DNA of 64,000 bases from Gulosibacter sediminis (lineage in GTDB: Bacteria > Actinomycetota > Actinomycetes > Actinomycetales > Microbacteriaceae). The notes beneath the pieces are model-generated. The model searched no databases. It was not told where the DNA came from and worked only from the letters and a program-made list of their open reading frames with translations. The stretch is from assembly GCF_023370115.1 (NCBI RefSeq), contig NZ_CP097160.1, forward strand, positions 1,178,001-1,242,000, given 5' to 3'. The first letter of the stretch is position 1. Every line of letters starts with the position of its first letter. Below are positions 8,520 through 18,020 of the stretch, piece after piece. Both the position numbers and the translations under genes were made by a program.

Positions 8520-9950
8520 ATGCAGTTCTACGGCCAAGTGCCCCAGCATGACCTCACCTATTCCGACGTCTTCCTCGTGCCCTCGCGCTCGGACGTCGGT
8601 TCGCGACTCAACGTCGACCTTTCGACGCCCGATGAAACCGGCATGCGCATCCCGCTCGTCGCCAGCAACATGAACGCGGTGTCGGGCGAACGCATGGCCG
8701 CAGCGCTCGCTCGCCGCGGCGGCCTTGCCGTGCTGCCGCAAGACCTTGATGACGAGGCGGTGCTCGAACAGCTCGCCTGGGTAAAGGGGCAGGACCCCCT
8801 CGTCACGAGCCCGTTCCGCTTTAGCGGGGACACGACTGTGGCCGAGGTGCTTACGTACGTTCCCGCGGTTGCCGGTCAGGCGATCGCCGTTGAACGCGGT
8901 GCCGAGATCAGCATGATCCTGCAAGCGAACGACCTCGAGCGCATCCCCGCCGATGCCACCCTCGACGACCTCGCGCACCTTGCAGCTCCCGAACTATCGG
9001 TATCGCAGGATGCCCGATCTGCATTCAATGAGCTTGAAGAACTTCCGGGCAAATTTGCCGCGGTGCGCCGCGACGGCGAGCTCATCGGCTCGCTCTCGCA
9101 GGCCGACGCGCTGCGCTCGAGCATCTACCCGGCCGCGCTGGATGCGCAGGGTCGCCTTCGCGTCGCCGCGGCGGTCGGCATCAACGGCGACGTCGTGGGT
9201 CGCGCCCGCCGCCTCGTCGAGGCCGGCGCCGATGTGCTCGTGCTCGACACCGCGCACGGTCACCAGGAGACGATGCTCCGCGCGATCGAGGGCGTGCGTG
9301 GCGCTGAACTCGGTGTGCCGATTGTGGCGGGCAACGTCGTGTCTGCGGCCGGTACCCGCGATCTCGTGAACGCTGGTGCGAACATCATCAAGGTTGGCGT
9401 CGGCCCCGGCGCGATGTGTACGACGCGCATGATGACGGCCGTCGGCCGGCCGCAGTTCTCCGCGGTGCTGGAGAGCGCTGATGAAGCGGCGAAGTACGGC
9501 GCGACCGTGTGGGCCGACGGCGGGGTGCGCTACCCCCGCGACGTGGCGCTTGCCCTCGCGGCGGGTGCTGGCGCGGTCATGGTTGGTTCGTGGTTCGCGG
9601 GCACCGTCGAGGCGCCCGGCACCGTGCTCACCGATGCTCAGGGGCGGCTCTACAAGGAGTCGTTCGGCATGGCCTCGTCGCGCGCCGTTGCGGGTCGCTT
9701 CAGCAAGCTCGACCCCTACGAGCGCGCACGCAAGCTGCTGTTCGCGGAGGGCATTTCGAACTCGACCATCCTCATCGACCCGGAGCGCCCGAGCATCGAC
9801 GATCTGGTCGACATGATCACGACCGGCCTGCGCTCGAGCTTCACCTACGCCGGGGCGAGCTCGATTCGAGAGTTCCACGAACGCGCGAAGGTCGGCCTGC
9901 AGTCTGCCGCCGGCTACGAGGAAGGCAAGGCGCTGCCGGTGTCGTGGTAG
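8520..9950 (+). CDS. guaB1: GuaB1 family IMP dehydrogenase-related protein (probable GMP reductase)
   Basis: The protein is 476 residues with an IMPDH/GMP reductase TIM barrel interrupted by a CBS-type insert (about residues 95-210). The catalytic loop cysteine is in GVGPGAMCTTRMM, and the phosphate-binding segment is ADGGVRYPRD. In mycobacteria the GuaB1 paralogue works as a GMP reductase in purine salvage rather than as an IMP dehydrogenase. I infer the same here because the genomic neighbour (CNNM proteins) and length match. An in-frame start 40 codons upstream exists. ATG 8520 is chosen because the -10 box precedes it by 7 nt and MQFYGQVPQHDLTYSDVFL is the typical family N-terminus. Confidence 0.9.
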   Translation: MQFYGQVPQHDLTYSDVFLVPSRSDVGSRLNVDLSTPDETGMRIPLVASNMNAVSGERMAAALARRGGLAVLPQDLDDEAVLEQLAWVKGQDPLVTSPFRFSGDTTVAEVLTYVPAVAGQAIAVERGAEISMILQANDLERIPADATLDDLAHLAAPELSVSQDARSAFNELEELPGKFAAVRRDGELIGSLSQADALRSSIYPAALDAQGRLRVAAAVGINGDVVGRARRLVEAGADVLVLDTAHGHQETMLRAIEGVRGAELGVPIVAGNVVSAAGTRDLVNAGANIIKVGVGPGAMCTTRMMTAVGRPQFSAVLESADEAAKYGATVWADGGVRYPRDVALALAAGAGAVMVGSWFAGTVEAPGTVLTDAQGRLYKESFGMASSRAVAGRFSKLDPYERARKLLFAEGISNSTILIDPERPSIDDLVDMITTGLRSSFTYAGASSIREFHERAKVGLQSAAGYEEGKALPVSW

Positions 9951-9977
9951 ACACCGCTGGTAGAGTTCCGCGCGACT

Positions 9978-11333
9978 ATGGACTGGTTACTCCTCGCCGT
10001 CGGCATTCTTCTCTGCTTCGGCACCGGGGTGTTCGTTGCGACCGAGTTCACGCTCGTGAATCTCGATCGCAACGACCTCGAACTGCGGCAGCAGCGAGGT
10101 GAGAAGCGGCTTGGGCCGGTCATCTCAGCTCTGAAACACACGTCGACGCACCTTTCGAGCGCACAGCTCGGCATCACGCTGACGACGCTGCTCACCGGGT
10201 ACACGATGGAGCCGGCCATCACCAACCTGCTCGGTGACTTCTTTATCGCCCTCGGACTTCCCGCGGATTGGGTCTCGGCCGTGGGCACGATCGTGGCGAT
10301 GATCATCGCGACGGTGCTCTCAATGGTCATCGGCGAGCTGATCCCGAAAAACTTCGCGCTCTCGCTGCCCTTGCAACTCGCGAAGATCGTGGTGCCAATT
10401 CAGAACACGTTCACCGCGGTGTTCCGCCCCGCTGTTCGCGTGCTCAACGGCTCGGCGAACGGCGTGATCCGCTCGATGGGGGTCGAACCGCAGGAAGAGC
10501 TCTCGGGCGCCCGGTCAGCCGAGGAACTTTCGAGCCTCGTGCGCCGCAGCGCGCTCGTGGGTGTGCTCGAAGCCGACAAAGCCGTGCTGCTGAACCGCAC
10601 GCTGCGGTTCAGCGAGCTCTCGGCCGAGGACGTCATGACGCCGCGCTCGCGCGTGCAATCGATCCAGGTTGACGCCTCGGTGGCCCAGCTCATCCAGCTC
10701 GCCCGCGCGACGGGCTTCTCCCGGTTCCCAGTGGTCGATGAGGACGTCGACGACATCACCGGCATTGCGCACCTCAAGCACGCCCTCGCCGTGCCGCGCG
10801 AGCGGCGGGCGAGCGTACCAGTCGGCGCGATCAAGAACGATGCCGAATTCGTGCCCGAGACGCTGGCGGTGGATGCGGTGCTCGGCCAGGTGCGCCGCGA
10901 AGGATTCCAGATGGTGATTGTGCTCGACGAGTACGGCGGCACGGCGGGCATCGTGACGCTTGAGGACCTCGTCGAGGAGATCGTGGGCGACCTGGTCGAC
11001 GAGCACGACCACGCGGCGGTCGAGATTATTCGTCGCCGCGATCGCATCAGCATCGACGGACTGCTACGTCCTGACGAACTGCGCGAGCGACTCAACGTGC
11101 ACCTCGACGAGGACGGCCCGTTCGAAACGCTCGGCGGCTACGTCATGCGGGAACTCGGCCGTGTGCCTGCTGTCGGCGACGTCGTGGAGCATCCCGAGGG
11201 GCGATTCGAGGTGGAGGCCATGGACGGACGTCGCGCGGCCCGCCTCGCGTTCATTCCGGGGGAGCGCTACGTGAGCCGAGAAGAACAGCTTCGACGTGAG
11301 CGGGGCGACGACGCGCAGGGGAGTCACCGATGA
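9978..11333 (+). CDS. CNNM/CorC family membrane protein with CBS pair and C-terminal CorC domain
   Basis: The 451-residue protein has an N-terminal DUF21/CNNM transmembrane domain of about four helices (residues 1-190), a CBS pair (about 205-335; [35 protein letters not shown]), and a C-terminal CorC/HlyC domain (about 345-435; [13 protein letters not shown]). Such proteins are linked to magnesium or cobalt transport; the old 'hemolysin' label is not functional evidence. It overlaps the next CNNM gene by four bases (ATGA), which suggests the two form a complex. A TAGAGT box at 9961-9966 ends 11 nt before the ATG. Confidence 0.9.
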   Translation: MDWLLLAVGILLCFGTGVFVATEFTLVNLDRNDLELRQQRGEKRLGPVISALKHTSTHLSSAQLGITLTTLLTGYTMEPAITNLLGDFFIALGLPADWVSAVGTIVAMIIATVLSMVIGELIPKNFALSLPLQLAKIVVPIQNTFTAVFRPAVRVLNGSANGVIRSMGVEPQEELSGARSAEELSSLVRRSALVGVLEADKAVLLNRTLRFSELSAEDVMTPRSRVQSIQVDASVAQLIQLARATGFSRFPVVDEDVDDITGIAHLKHALAVPRERRASVPVGAIKNDAEFVPETLAVDAVLGQVRREGFQMVIVLDEYGGTAGIVTLEDLVEEIVGDLVDEHDHAAVEIIRRRDRISIDGLLRPDELRERLNVHLDEDGPFETLGGYVMRELGRVPAVGDVVEHPEGRFEVEAMDGRRAARLAFIPGERYVSREEQLRRERGDDAQGSHR

Positions 11334-12364
11334 GCGATTTCATGGGAATCGTCTGGCTCGTAGTGCTGCTGCTGGGCAACGCCTTCTTCGTAGCCGCCGA
11401 GTTTGCCGTCATTTCGGCGCGCCGCTCGCAGATCGAGCCCCGAGCCGACCGTGGCTCGAAGTCGGCTCGCACGGCACTGTTCGCGATGGAGCACGCGACG
11501 CTCATGCTCGCGACCACGCAGCTCGGCATCACCATCTGCTCACTGTTGATTCTCAACGTTTCCGAACCTGCGCTGCACCATCTGCTCGAGGGGCCGCTCA
11601 GCTGGCTGGGGCTCAGCACCGAGTGGGTCACGATTGTCGCGTTCGTCATCGTGCTCGTGCTCGTCACCTATCTGCACGTCGTGTTCGGCGAGATGGTGCC
11701 GAAGAACCTCGCGTTCTCGGTGCCCGACCGAGCGGTGCTACTGCTGGCGCCACCCCTCGTGTTCATCTCGAAGGTGTTCCGGCCAGTCATTTGGGTGCTC
11801 AACGAACTCGCGAACCTCTCGCTGCGGGCGGTCGGGGTCAAACCGAAGAACGAGGCGACGAGCGCGTTTACCTTCGACGAGGTCGCGGGCATCGTCGAAC
11901 AGTCGACCCGCGAGGGCATCCTCACCGACGACGCCGGCACGCTCGCGAACACGTTCGAGTTCACGTCGAAGCGCGTGGGTGAGGTGGCTGTGCCGGTCGG
12001 CGCGATCCGCGCCCTCGCGAGCGACTGCACGCCGCACGACCTCCAGCGTGCCGTCGCCGAGTACGGCTTCTCGCGGTACGTCATTGCCGACGCGAGCGGG
12101 CCGGTCGGCTATGTGCACATCAAGGACGTGCTTGATGTGCCCGACGACGCATTCGACGCGCCGCTGCCGCCCGCGAGCATCCGGTCGCTCACCTCACTCT
12201 ATGAGGGCACCGACCTCGAGGACGCGCTGGCCTCGCTGCGCCGCACGGGGCGGCACCTTGCGCGGGTCGTCGGGAAGACCGGCACCACCATCGGGGTGCT
12301 CTTCCTCGAAGACGTGATCGAGGTGCTCGTCGGCGAAGTGCACGACGCCACGGCACGGCGCTAG
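11330..12364 (+). CDS. CNNM family membrane protein with CBS pair, lacking the CorC domain
   Basis: The second CNNM protein has 344 residues. It has the same DUF21 membrane domain (AAEFAVISARRSQIEPRAD, QLGITICSLLILNVSEPALH, VFGEMVPKNLAFSVPDRAVL) and a diverged CBS pair (about 210-340), but ends where its upstream partner continues into the CorC domain. The short form is a recognised variant found in tandem with a full-length copy in actinobacteria, so truncation is not implied. The ATGA overlap with the upstream gene suggests translational coupling and probable hetero-oligomerisation. Confidence 0.88.
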   Translation: MSDFMGIVWLVVLLLGNAFFVAAEFAVISARRSQIEPRADRGSKSARTALFAMEHATLMLATTQLGITICSLLILNVSEPALHHLLEGPLSWLGLSTEWVTIVAFVIVLVLVTYLHVVFGEMVPKNLAFSVPDRAVLLLAPPLVFISKVFRPVIWVLNELANLSLRAVGVKPKNEATSAFTFDEVAGIVEQSTREGILTDDAGTLANTFEFTSKRVGEVAVPVGAIRALASDCTPHDLQRAVAEYGFSRYVIADASGPVGYVHIKDVLDVPDDAFDAPLPPASIRSLTSLYEGTDLEDALASLRRTGRHLARVVGKTGTTIGVLFLEDVIEVLVGEVHDATARR

Positions 12365-12376
12365 CGTCATTGCCGG

Positions 12377-12382
12377 TAGATT
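12377..12382 (+). promoter_or_regulatory. -10 box of nnrD, leaderless geometry
   Basis: TAGATT ends 7 nt before the ATG at 12390, 12 bases after the stop of the upstream CNNM gene. Confidence 0.55.
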
Positions 12383-12389
12383 GGCTGGG

Positions 12390-13307
12390 ATGATTGCGTC
12401 AGATGATGAGCAGCGGTTCCAGGCAGTGCTGGCCGCCGATGTGCGATCGACCCTCGAGCTGCCAGGCGAAGAGGACGATAAGTACCGTCGGGGCGTCGTG
12501 CAGTTGGCGACGGGGTCGCTGACATATCCGGGCGCGGCCGTGCTCAGCGCGCAGGCCTCCTGCCGCGCTGGCGCGGGCATGGTTCGCTACGCGGGCCCCG
12601 AGCGCGTGGCTGCGGCCGTGCTTGCGGTTCGGCCCGAAGTCGTGCACGGCCACGGTCACTACCAGTGCCTCGTGATCGGCTCGGGCATTCCGGATGCGCG
12701 CGAGGACGACCGCGCGGGCTTGCTCGCTGAAGCCCTCGAGCGGGGCGTCCCGGCCATCGTCGATGCCGGCGCGCTCACGCTCGTCGAACCGGGCATGAAG
12801 GGCGTCGTCGTGACCCCGCACGCCCGCGAGCTCGCAGGGCTCATGCGTCGGCTCGGCCTTGCCGACTGGTCAGCCGAAGACGTCGCGTGCTCCGAAGGCG
12901 AAGCCGCGATCGAGGCGTCGGAGCTGCTCGGTTGCACCGTGCTGCTCAAGGGCCGCGTCACCTACGTCGTCGAGGGCACCGACCGTCGCAAGCTACGGGC
13001 ACCGAACTCGTGGCTCGCGACGGCTGGCACAGGGGATGTGCTCGCGGGCATCATTGGCACCATCGTCGCCGGCCAGGCCGGCCGGGGCGCACCGCTCTGC
13101 CTGGCGACGACGGTCGCCGCCGGCGCCTGGCTGCACGCCCGAGCCGGTTGGCTTGCATCGCAGCGCAACGCGGGCATCGAGGTGGCCGCGACGACGGTGC
13201 ACGCGCCGCTGAGCATGCTCGACCACGGCCCGCACGGCGGACCGATCCTTGCCTCCGATGTCGCAACCGCGTTGCCCGGCGTGATCGCGGCGGTGCTCGC
13301 GAAATGA
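12390..13307 (+). CDS. nnrD: ADP-dependent NAD(P)H-hydrate dehydratase
   Basis: NnrD dehydrates damaged NAD(P)H hydrates in a nucleotide-repair reaction. The ribokinase-like carbohydrate-kinase fold is recognised from KYRRGVVQLATGSLTYPGAA near the N-terminus, VTPHARELAGLM, LLKGRVTYV and the anion-hole and catalytic segment TAGTGDVLAGIIG. The length of 305 residues fits the dehydratase domain alone, without the fused NnrE epimerase domain, which is not seen here. The start ATG 12390 is preferred to TTG 12381 because of the -10 spacing. Its stop overlaps the next gene by four bases. Confidence 0.9.
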   Translation: MIASDDEQRFQAVLAADVRSTLELPGEEDDKYRRGVVQLATGSLTYPGAAVLSAQASCRAGAGMVRYAGPERVAAAVLAVRPEVVHGHGHYQCLVIGSGIPDAREDDRAGLLAEALERGVPAIVDAGALTLVEPGMKGVVVTPHARELAGLMRRLGLADWSAEDVACSEGEAAIEASELLGCTVLLKGRVTYVVEGTDRRKLRAPNSWLATAGTGDVLAGIIGTIVAGQAGRGAPLCLATTVAAGAWLHARAGWLASQRNAGIEVAATTVHAPLSMLDHGPHGGPILASDVATALPGVIAAVLAK

Positions 13308-14650
13308 CGACACAGAACTTTGCCCCGGCCCGACCCCGCCGGTGGACGCTCGAGAACGAGCTTTGGACGCTCTGGCTGCTCTTCATCGGGGTGCACGCCT
13401 TATACGGCTGGGTGGCCTCGTGGCACCCCTCGGTGCCGTTTAACGACGTCACGGGCGTCTACCGCGGCTGGGTGGAATCGGCGATTGCCACGGGTTCGTT
13501 CCCCGGCGTGCATGAACCATTCGTATACCCGGTCGGCGCGCTCGGGCCCATGCTGCTGACCAACCTGATCGGGCCGGGCGAGGCGTATGGCCTCGCCTGG
13601 ATGATCATCGTCATCGTGCTCGACTGCATCGCCCTGTGGTGGCTCACGATGCGGCAGAACACGAACGTCTCGGCAGGGATGCGGCGCACGGCAGCGTGGT
13701 GGTGGCTCGCGTTCCTCGTGCTGCTGGGGCCCATCGCCCTCGGCCGCATCGATACCCTGACGGTGCCGATCGTGCTCATCGCGCTGCTCGAGATCCGCTC
13801 GCGGGTGCGCACCTCGGGCTTCTGGCTCACGATCGGCGCCTGGTTCAAGGTCTGGCCGGCCGCCGCGTTTGCTGGCGCGTTCGCGGTCATTGAGCGGCGC
13901 TGGAAGCTCGTGCAGGGTGCACTCATCGGCTGCGTCGTGGTGTTGCTTCCGGTCATGGTGTTCAACGGCACCGACGGCCTTCGCAACGCGTTTAGCTTCG
14001 TCACCGGTCAGACTGGCCGCGGCCTCCAACTCGAATCGGCCGCCGCGAGCGTCTTCCTCGTGTTCAAGTCGCTCGGCAACAGCGACTACGAGGTGCGTTT
14101 CGACTACGACATCCTGACGCAGCAGATCTCGGGCCCCGGCGTCGACCTCGTGGGCGACCTCCTCACGCCGCTCATGTTCGTGATGGTGCTGATCTTGCTC
14201 GCGCTTGGTTTCTGGTGGCACCGCAAGGGCGCCGGCATGGCCCGCGTCTTCCCGGCGCTGCTGCTGGCGCTCGTCACCTCGTTCATCGTCTTCAACAAGG
14301 TCGGCTCGCCGCAGTTCATGACCTGGCTTGCGCCAATCATCGTGCTCGGGCTGGTCTGGGACGGCCGTCGATTCGCGCCACTCGCGTGGATCTCGCTTGT
14401 TATCGCGGGGCTCACGCAGTACATCTACCCGTGGTTCTACTGGACCGTCGTCGGCGCCGCCCCGATTGGCGCGTTCGCGCTGTTCATCCGCAACGCGCTG
14501 CTCGTCGTGCTGCTCGTGGCCGCGGTCCTGTACATGCGACCGCTCAAGGCAGAAAGAGTCACGAAGGCCGTGGGTGGCTCAGCGACCGAGCCGGCCTCGA
14601 GCGTGGACGACGCGGACGCGAGCTCCGAAGAAGGTACGGTCGCCAGCTAG
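13304..14650 (+). CDS. Multi-span membrane protein, GT87/DUF2029-like glycosyltransferase
   Basis: This is a 448-residue integral membrane protein with about ten hydrophobic helices. An acidic loop after the first helix (HPSVPFNDVTGVYRGW) precedes a motif suggestive of the GT-C fold used by polyprenyl-phosphate-dependent mannosyltransferases. The segment KVGSPQFMTWLAPIIVLG near the C-terminus is typical of actinobacterial DUF2029/GT87 proteins. The open frame extends upstream through nnrD, but ATG 13304 overlapping the nnrD stop (ATGA) gives the natural start. The C-terminal tail is Ala/Ser/Asp-rich and hydrophilic. The substrate cannot be read from sequence. It ends convergently with metX, overlapping by 4 bp. 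Confidence 0.7.
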   Translation: MTTQNFAPARPRRWTLENELWTLWLLFIGVHALYGWVASWHPSVPFNDVTGVYRGWVESAIATGSFPGVHEPFVYPVGALGPMLLTNLIGPGEAYGLAWMIIVIVLDCIALWWLTMRQNTNVSAGMRRTAAWWWLAFLVLLGPIALGRIDTLTVPIVLIALLEIRSRVRTSGFWLTIGAWFKVWPAAAFAGAFAVIERRWKLVQGALIGCVVVLLPVMVFNGTDGLRNAFSFVTGQTGRGLQLESAAASVFLVFKSLGNSDYEVRFDYDILTQQISGPGVDLVGDLLTPLMFVMVLILLALGFWWHRKGAGMARVFPALLLALVTSFIVFNKVGSPQFMTWLAPIIVLGLVWDGRRFAPLAWISLVIAGLTQYIYPWFYWTVVGAAPIGAFALFIRNALLVVLLVAAVLYMRPLKAERVTKAVGGSATEPASSVDDADASSEEGTVAS

Positions 14651-15888
14651 GGGGTCGCTGCAGCGTGCGGCGGCAGGGGCTCGTGCGCGAGGAATGCGCG
14701 CACGGCGCTGCCGACCTCGCGGATTTCGAGCAGAAAGCCGTCGTGGCCGAATGGCGAGTGCACCGTGAATGCCACGTCGCCGGTGACCGAGGTCGAGATG
14801 CCGGCCGCGATGCGGTGCTGGGTGTCGATGCGAAAGAGGGTGTCGGAGTCGACGCCGATGACGAGCGTGCGGGCGCGCACCTGCTCGAGCGCCGCATCCA
14901 CCCCGCCGCGGCCGCGGCCGACGTCGTGCGTGCTCATCGCGTTGGCGAGCACGATGTATGTGTTCGCGTCGAAGCGACGCGTGAAGCGGTTGCCGTGGAA
15001 GTCGAGGTACGACTCGACCGAGTAGCGACCGTGACCGCCCGCGGGCGAGACTGAGGACTGCCAGGCGCGACCGAAGCGGTCCTCGAGCTCACTGTCGCTG
15101 CGGTAGTTGAGCATGGCCATGCGTCGAGCCAGAGCGAGGCCGCGATATGGGCCCTCGCCCGCGCCGGCGTCGTAGTAGTTGCCGTGGCGCCAGGCCGGGT
15201 CGAGCCGAATCGCGTCGCCCTGCAGCGTGTTCTGCGCAATGTTCATCGCGTCGATCGCCGCGGGTGCGCATAGCACGACGAGGTTTTCGAGGCGATCCGG
15301 GTACATGATCGCCCACTCGAGGGCCTGCATGCCGCCCATGGAACCACCGACGACGCTGTGGAACTTGCGGATGCCGAGGGCGTTTGCCAGGGCAGCTTGC
15401 GCCCGCACCTGGTCGCGGATGCTCGTGCGCGGGAACCGCGCACCCCACTCGCTCCCATCGGGCGAGATGGAAGCGGGGCCGGTCGTGCCCTGACAACCGC
15501 CGAGCATGTTCGGCGCGATGACGAAGAGTTCGTCGGTATCGAACGGCATGCCGGGGCCGACCATGCCGGGCCACCAACCCGCGCTCGCGTGGCCGGGGCC
15601 CGCGGTGCCAGCGACGTGCGTGTCGCCGGTGAGCGCATGAAAGATGAGTACCGCGTTCGAACGATCCTCGTTCAGCGTGCCCCAGGACTCGTAGGCGATG
15701 CGCAACGGCACGGTGCCACCCTGTTCGACGGTGAAGTCGTCGAGCGCGGCAAACTGCCGGTTGCCCGGGTGATCGCCCTCCAGCCACGCGCCTGTGGCAG
15801 GAGGACGGATCCGCGCCGGCTGACGGGTCTCGAGGTCGACGCGTTGCGAACGAACGCCGACCCGGAAATCATCGTCAGACCACTGCAT
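14647..15888 (-). CDS. metX: Homoserine O-acetyltransferase
   Basis: MetX acetylates homoserine with acetyl-CoA in the first committed step to methionine. The alpha/beta-hydrolase triad is visible: the nucleophile elbow GGSMGGMQALEW, the acid in VIGVDSDTLF, and the histidine in HSPFGHDGFL near the C-terminus. The N-terminal HALTGDTHVAG oxyanion region is intact. The length of 413 residues is typical for actinobacteria. It lies 26 bases downstream of metY on the same strand, so its product feeds the adjacent enzyme. The start ATG is at 15888. Confidence 0.95.
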   Translation of the reverse strand: MQWSDDDFRVGVRSQRVDLETRQPARIRPPATGAWLEGDHPGNRQFAALDDFTVEQGGTVPLRIAYESWGTLNEDRSNAVLIFHALTGDTHVAGTAGPGHASAGWWPGMVGPGMPFDTDELFVIAPNMLGGCQGTTGPASISPDGSEWGARFPRTSIRDQVRAQAALANALGIRKFHSVVGGSMGGMQALEWAIMYPDRLENLVVLCAPAAIDAMNIAQNTLQGDAIRLDPAWRHGNYYDAGAGEGPYRGLALARRMAMLNYRSDSELEDRFGRAWQSSVSPAGGHGRYSVESYLDFHGNRFTRRFDANTYIVLANAMSTHDVGRGRGGVDAALEQVRARTLVIGVDSDTLFRIDTQHRIAAGISTSVTGDVAFTVHSPFGHDGFLLEIREVGSAVRAFLAHEPLPPHAAATP

Positions 15889-15914
15889 CCCTGGAGTCTA
15901 TTGCCTTCCCGTGC

Positions 15915-17207
15915 CTAGGCGGCGACCGCGGCCGCGATCGCCTGCTCGAGGTCGGCGATGATGTCGTCGATGTGTTCGAGGCCGACGGAGAGCCGCACGA
16001 GACCGGGCGTGACGCCCGCCTCGAGCTGCTGCTCGGGGGTCAGTTGCGCGTGCGTCGTCGACGCGGGGTGCGTCGCGATCGAGCGCACGTCGCCGATGTT
16101 CACGACGTGGCGGAACAGCTTCACCGACTCGACGAGGCGACGGCCGGCGTCGACGCCGCCGCGAAGCTCGAAGGCGAGCAGGCCGCTCGCGCCGTTTGGC
16201 GCGTACTTGCGTGCCAGCTCGTGCCACTGGTTGCCGGGCAGACCCGCGTAATTGACGCTGACGACGTCCGGGTGGCCATCGAGCCACTCCGCAACGGCTT
16301 GGGCATTTTGGACGTGTCGCTCAAGGCGCAGGCTCAGGGTCTCGATGCCCTGGAGCACCTGCCACGCTGAGGCGGGCGCGAGCGCCGCACCGACGTCCCG
16401 CAGCAGCTGCACGCGAGCCTTGATGATGTAGGCGATGCCGTCTCCCACGGCCTCGGCGTACTTGAGCCCGTTGTAGCTGGGGTCAGGCTCGTTGAGGCCG
16501 GGGAAGCGCTCGGCGTGCTGCGACCAGGGAAACGAGCCGCCGTCGACGATGAGGCCAGCCACCACGGCGCCGTGACCGCCGAGGTACTTCGTTGCCGAGT
16601 GCACGACGATGTCGGCGCCGTGCTCAAAGGGGCGAATGAGGTACGGCGTCGCGACGGTGTTGTCGACGATGAGCGGCACGCCTGCCTCGTGGGCGACGTC
16701 CGCGACGGTGCCAATGTCGAGCACGTTGATGGCGGGGTTGCCGATCGTTTCGGCGTAGAAGGCCTTCGTGTTCGGGCGAACCGCGTTGCGCCACTGCTCG
16801 GGATCGTTCTCGTCGAGGATGAACGTCACCTCGATGCCCGCCTTCGCGAGCGTGTACTTGAAGAGGTTGTAGGTGCCGCCGTAGATCGAGGTCGATGAGA
16901 CGACGTGATCGCCTGAGGCCGCGATGTTGAGGATCGCGAGCGTTTCGGCGGCCTGACCACTCGAGACCGCGAGCGCGGCGGTGCCGCCCTCGAGCGCGGC
17001 GACGCGCTCTTCGAGCACGGCGGTAGTCGGGTTGGTGATTCGCGTGTAGATGTTGCCGGTCTCGGTGAGCGCGAACAGGTTCGCGGCGTGATCGGCGTCG
17101 TTGAAGGCGTACGCGGTCGTCTGGACGATCGGCGTGATGACGGAGTTGGACGAGGGGTCAATCTGCGTGCCCGCGTGAATCTGGCGGGTTTCGAAGCGCT
17201 GTGACAT
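15915..17207 (-). CDS. metY: O-acetylhomoserine aminocarboxypropyltransferase (O-acetylhomoserine sulfhydrylase)
   Basis: This PLP enzyme converts O-acetylhomoserine and sulfide to homocysteine (direct sulfhydrylation). The cofactor lysine is in [10 protein letters not shown]; other family motifs include [20 protein letters not shown] and [13 protein letters not shown]. The length is 430 residues from ATG 17207. The frame stays open for another 330 codons upstream but nothing there resembles the family. The Shine-Dalgarno is the AGGAG immediately upstream (CTAGGAGATTTC before ATG). The 5' leader folds into a long hairpin, a possible control point. Confidence 0.95.
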   Translation of the reverse strand: MSQRFETRQIHAGTQIDPSSNSVITPIVQTTAYAFNDADHAANLFALTETGNIYTRITNPTTAVLEERVAALEGGTAALAVSSGQAAETLAILNIAASGDHVVSSTSIYGGTYNLFKYTLAKAGIEVTFILDENDPEQWRNAVRPNTKAFYAETIGNPAINVLDIGTVADVAHEAGVPLIVDNTVATPYLIRPFEHGADIVVHSATKYLGGHGAVVAGLIVDGGSFPWSQHAERFPGLNEPDPSYNGLKYAEAVGDGIAYIIKARVQLLRDVGAALAPASAWQVLQGIETLSLRLERHVQNAQAVAEWLDGHPDVVSVNYAGLPGNQWHELARKYAPNGASGLLAFELRGGVDAGRRLVESVKLFRHVVNIGDVRSIATHPASTTHAQLTPEQQLEAGVTPGLVRLSVGLEHIDDIIADLEQAIAAAVAA

Positions 17208-17229
17208 GAAATCTCCTAGAGGTGGCAGC

Positions 17230-17268
17230 GGTGACACGGAGGGGTGCCGGCGCACCCCAATCATCACC
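17230..17268 (-). promoter_or_regulatory. Structured leader hairpin upstream of metY
   Basis: On the metY strand the leader forms an inner stem GGGGTGC/GCACCCC with a four-base loop, enclosed by GGTGA/TCACC (17264-17268 with 17230-17234). It ends 23 bases before the metY start. It does not match SAM-I or SAM-IV riboswitch signatures by eye. It could be an attenuator, a protein-binding element or an unrelated structure. Confidence 0.4.
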
Positions 17269-17333
17269 GAGGCGGCGAGGGGATGCGAAATCCGCTTGTA
17301 ATACGGAGACACCGGGTGTGGGACGATGGAGGG

Positions 17334-18020
17334 GTGACTGTGCTGTTGTCTGGAGGTGGCGACCGCAAGGCGGTGCGCCGGGTTGTTGATCGGCTCTGTC
17401 GAGAGCTCGCGAGCAAGGCGGGTGCCGTGGCGCCGCGGCTCGGTGTTCTCGCCAGCGGCGACCCCGTGACGCGCGAGGTCGTCGACGCCGTGGCGCCGCC
17501 GCTCGGTGTCGACGCGGTGCACCTGTCCGAGACCCCGCAGACCGGCGACTTGCTGACGCTCGCGGGTGTCCTTGTCGGCGACGGGGATGCGGCGCAGCAA
17601 CTCATGGCGTTTGGCGAGACGATCAGCGATCTGCGCGGGCTGGTGCATCGCGGCGCCAGCTACGCCGGTATCGGCTCGGGCGCAGCTATCGCGGCGGAAC
17701 AAGCGCTGCTGGGCGGTAGCGAGGTCGGCTCGGTGCCCGTCGCGCCGGCGACGAGCGAGACCGAGCGCGAGGTTGAATTCGCTGCCGGGCTCGGACTCAT
17801 CGACCTGACGGTGCTGCCGCACGCGGCGGCATCGGGGCGCATCGGCCTCGGCGTGGCGACGATCGAGGCGGGCCTCACCGATCGCATCGTCGGGCTCGAC
17901 GACGCGACCACCCTGTCGATCCGCGACGGCGCACTCGAGTTGCTCGGCCCGGGCAGCATGTGGGAGCTCCTGCGGGTCGACGACGGGGTGCTCGTACGCA
18001 CGAGTCGAGCCTCGGTGTGA
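17334..18020 (+). CDS. Peptidase S51-like / type 1 glutamine amidotransferase-like protein
   Basis: The 228-residue protein starts at GTG 17334, preceded by GGAGGG. The N-terminal [11 protein letters not shown] strand-loop, the central [12 protein letters not shown], and the motif [17 protein letters not shown] are arranged like the cyanophycinase/peptidase E (S51) fold. There the serine of G-x-S-A/G is the nucleophile. Sequence similarity is weak, so catalytic activity is uncertain. It overlaps ung by four bases (GTGA), which suggests co-expression but no evident functional link. It is divergent from metY and shares a 126-bp upstream region with it. Confidence 0.6.
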   Translation: MTVLLSGGGDRKAVRRVVDRLCRELASKAGAVAPRLGVLASGDPVTREVVDAVAPPLGVDAVHLSETPQTGDLLTLAGVLVGDGDAAQQLMAFGETISDLRGLVHRGASYAGIGSGAAIAAEQALLGGSEVGSVPVAPATSETEREVEFAAGLGLIDLTVLPHAAASGRIGLGVATIEAGLTDRIVGLDDATTLSIRDGALELLGPGSMWELLRVDDGVLVRTSRASV

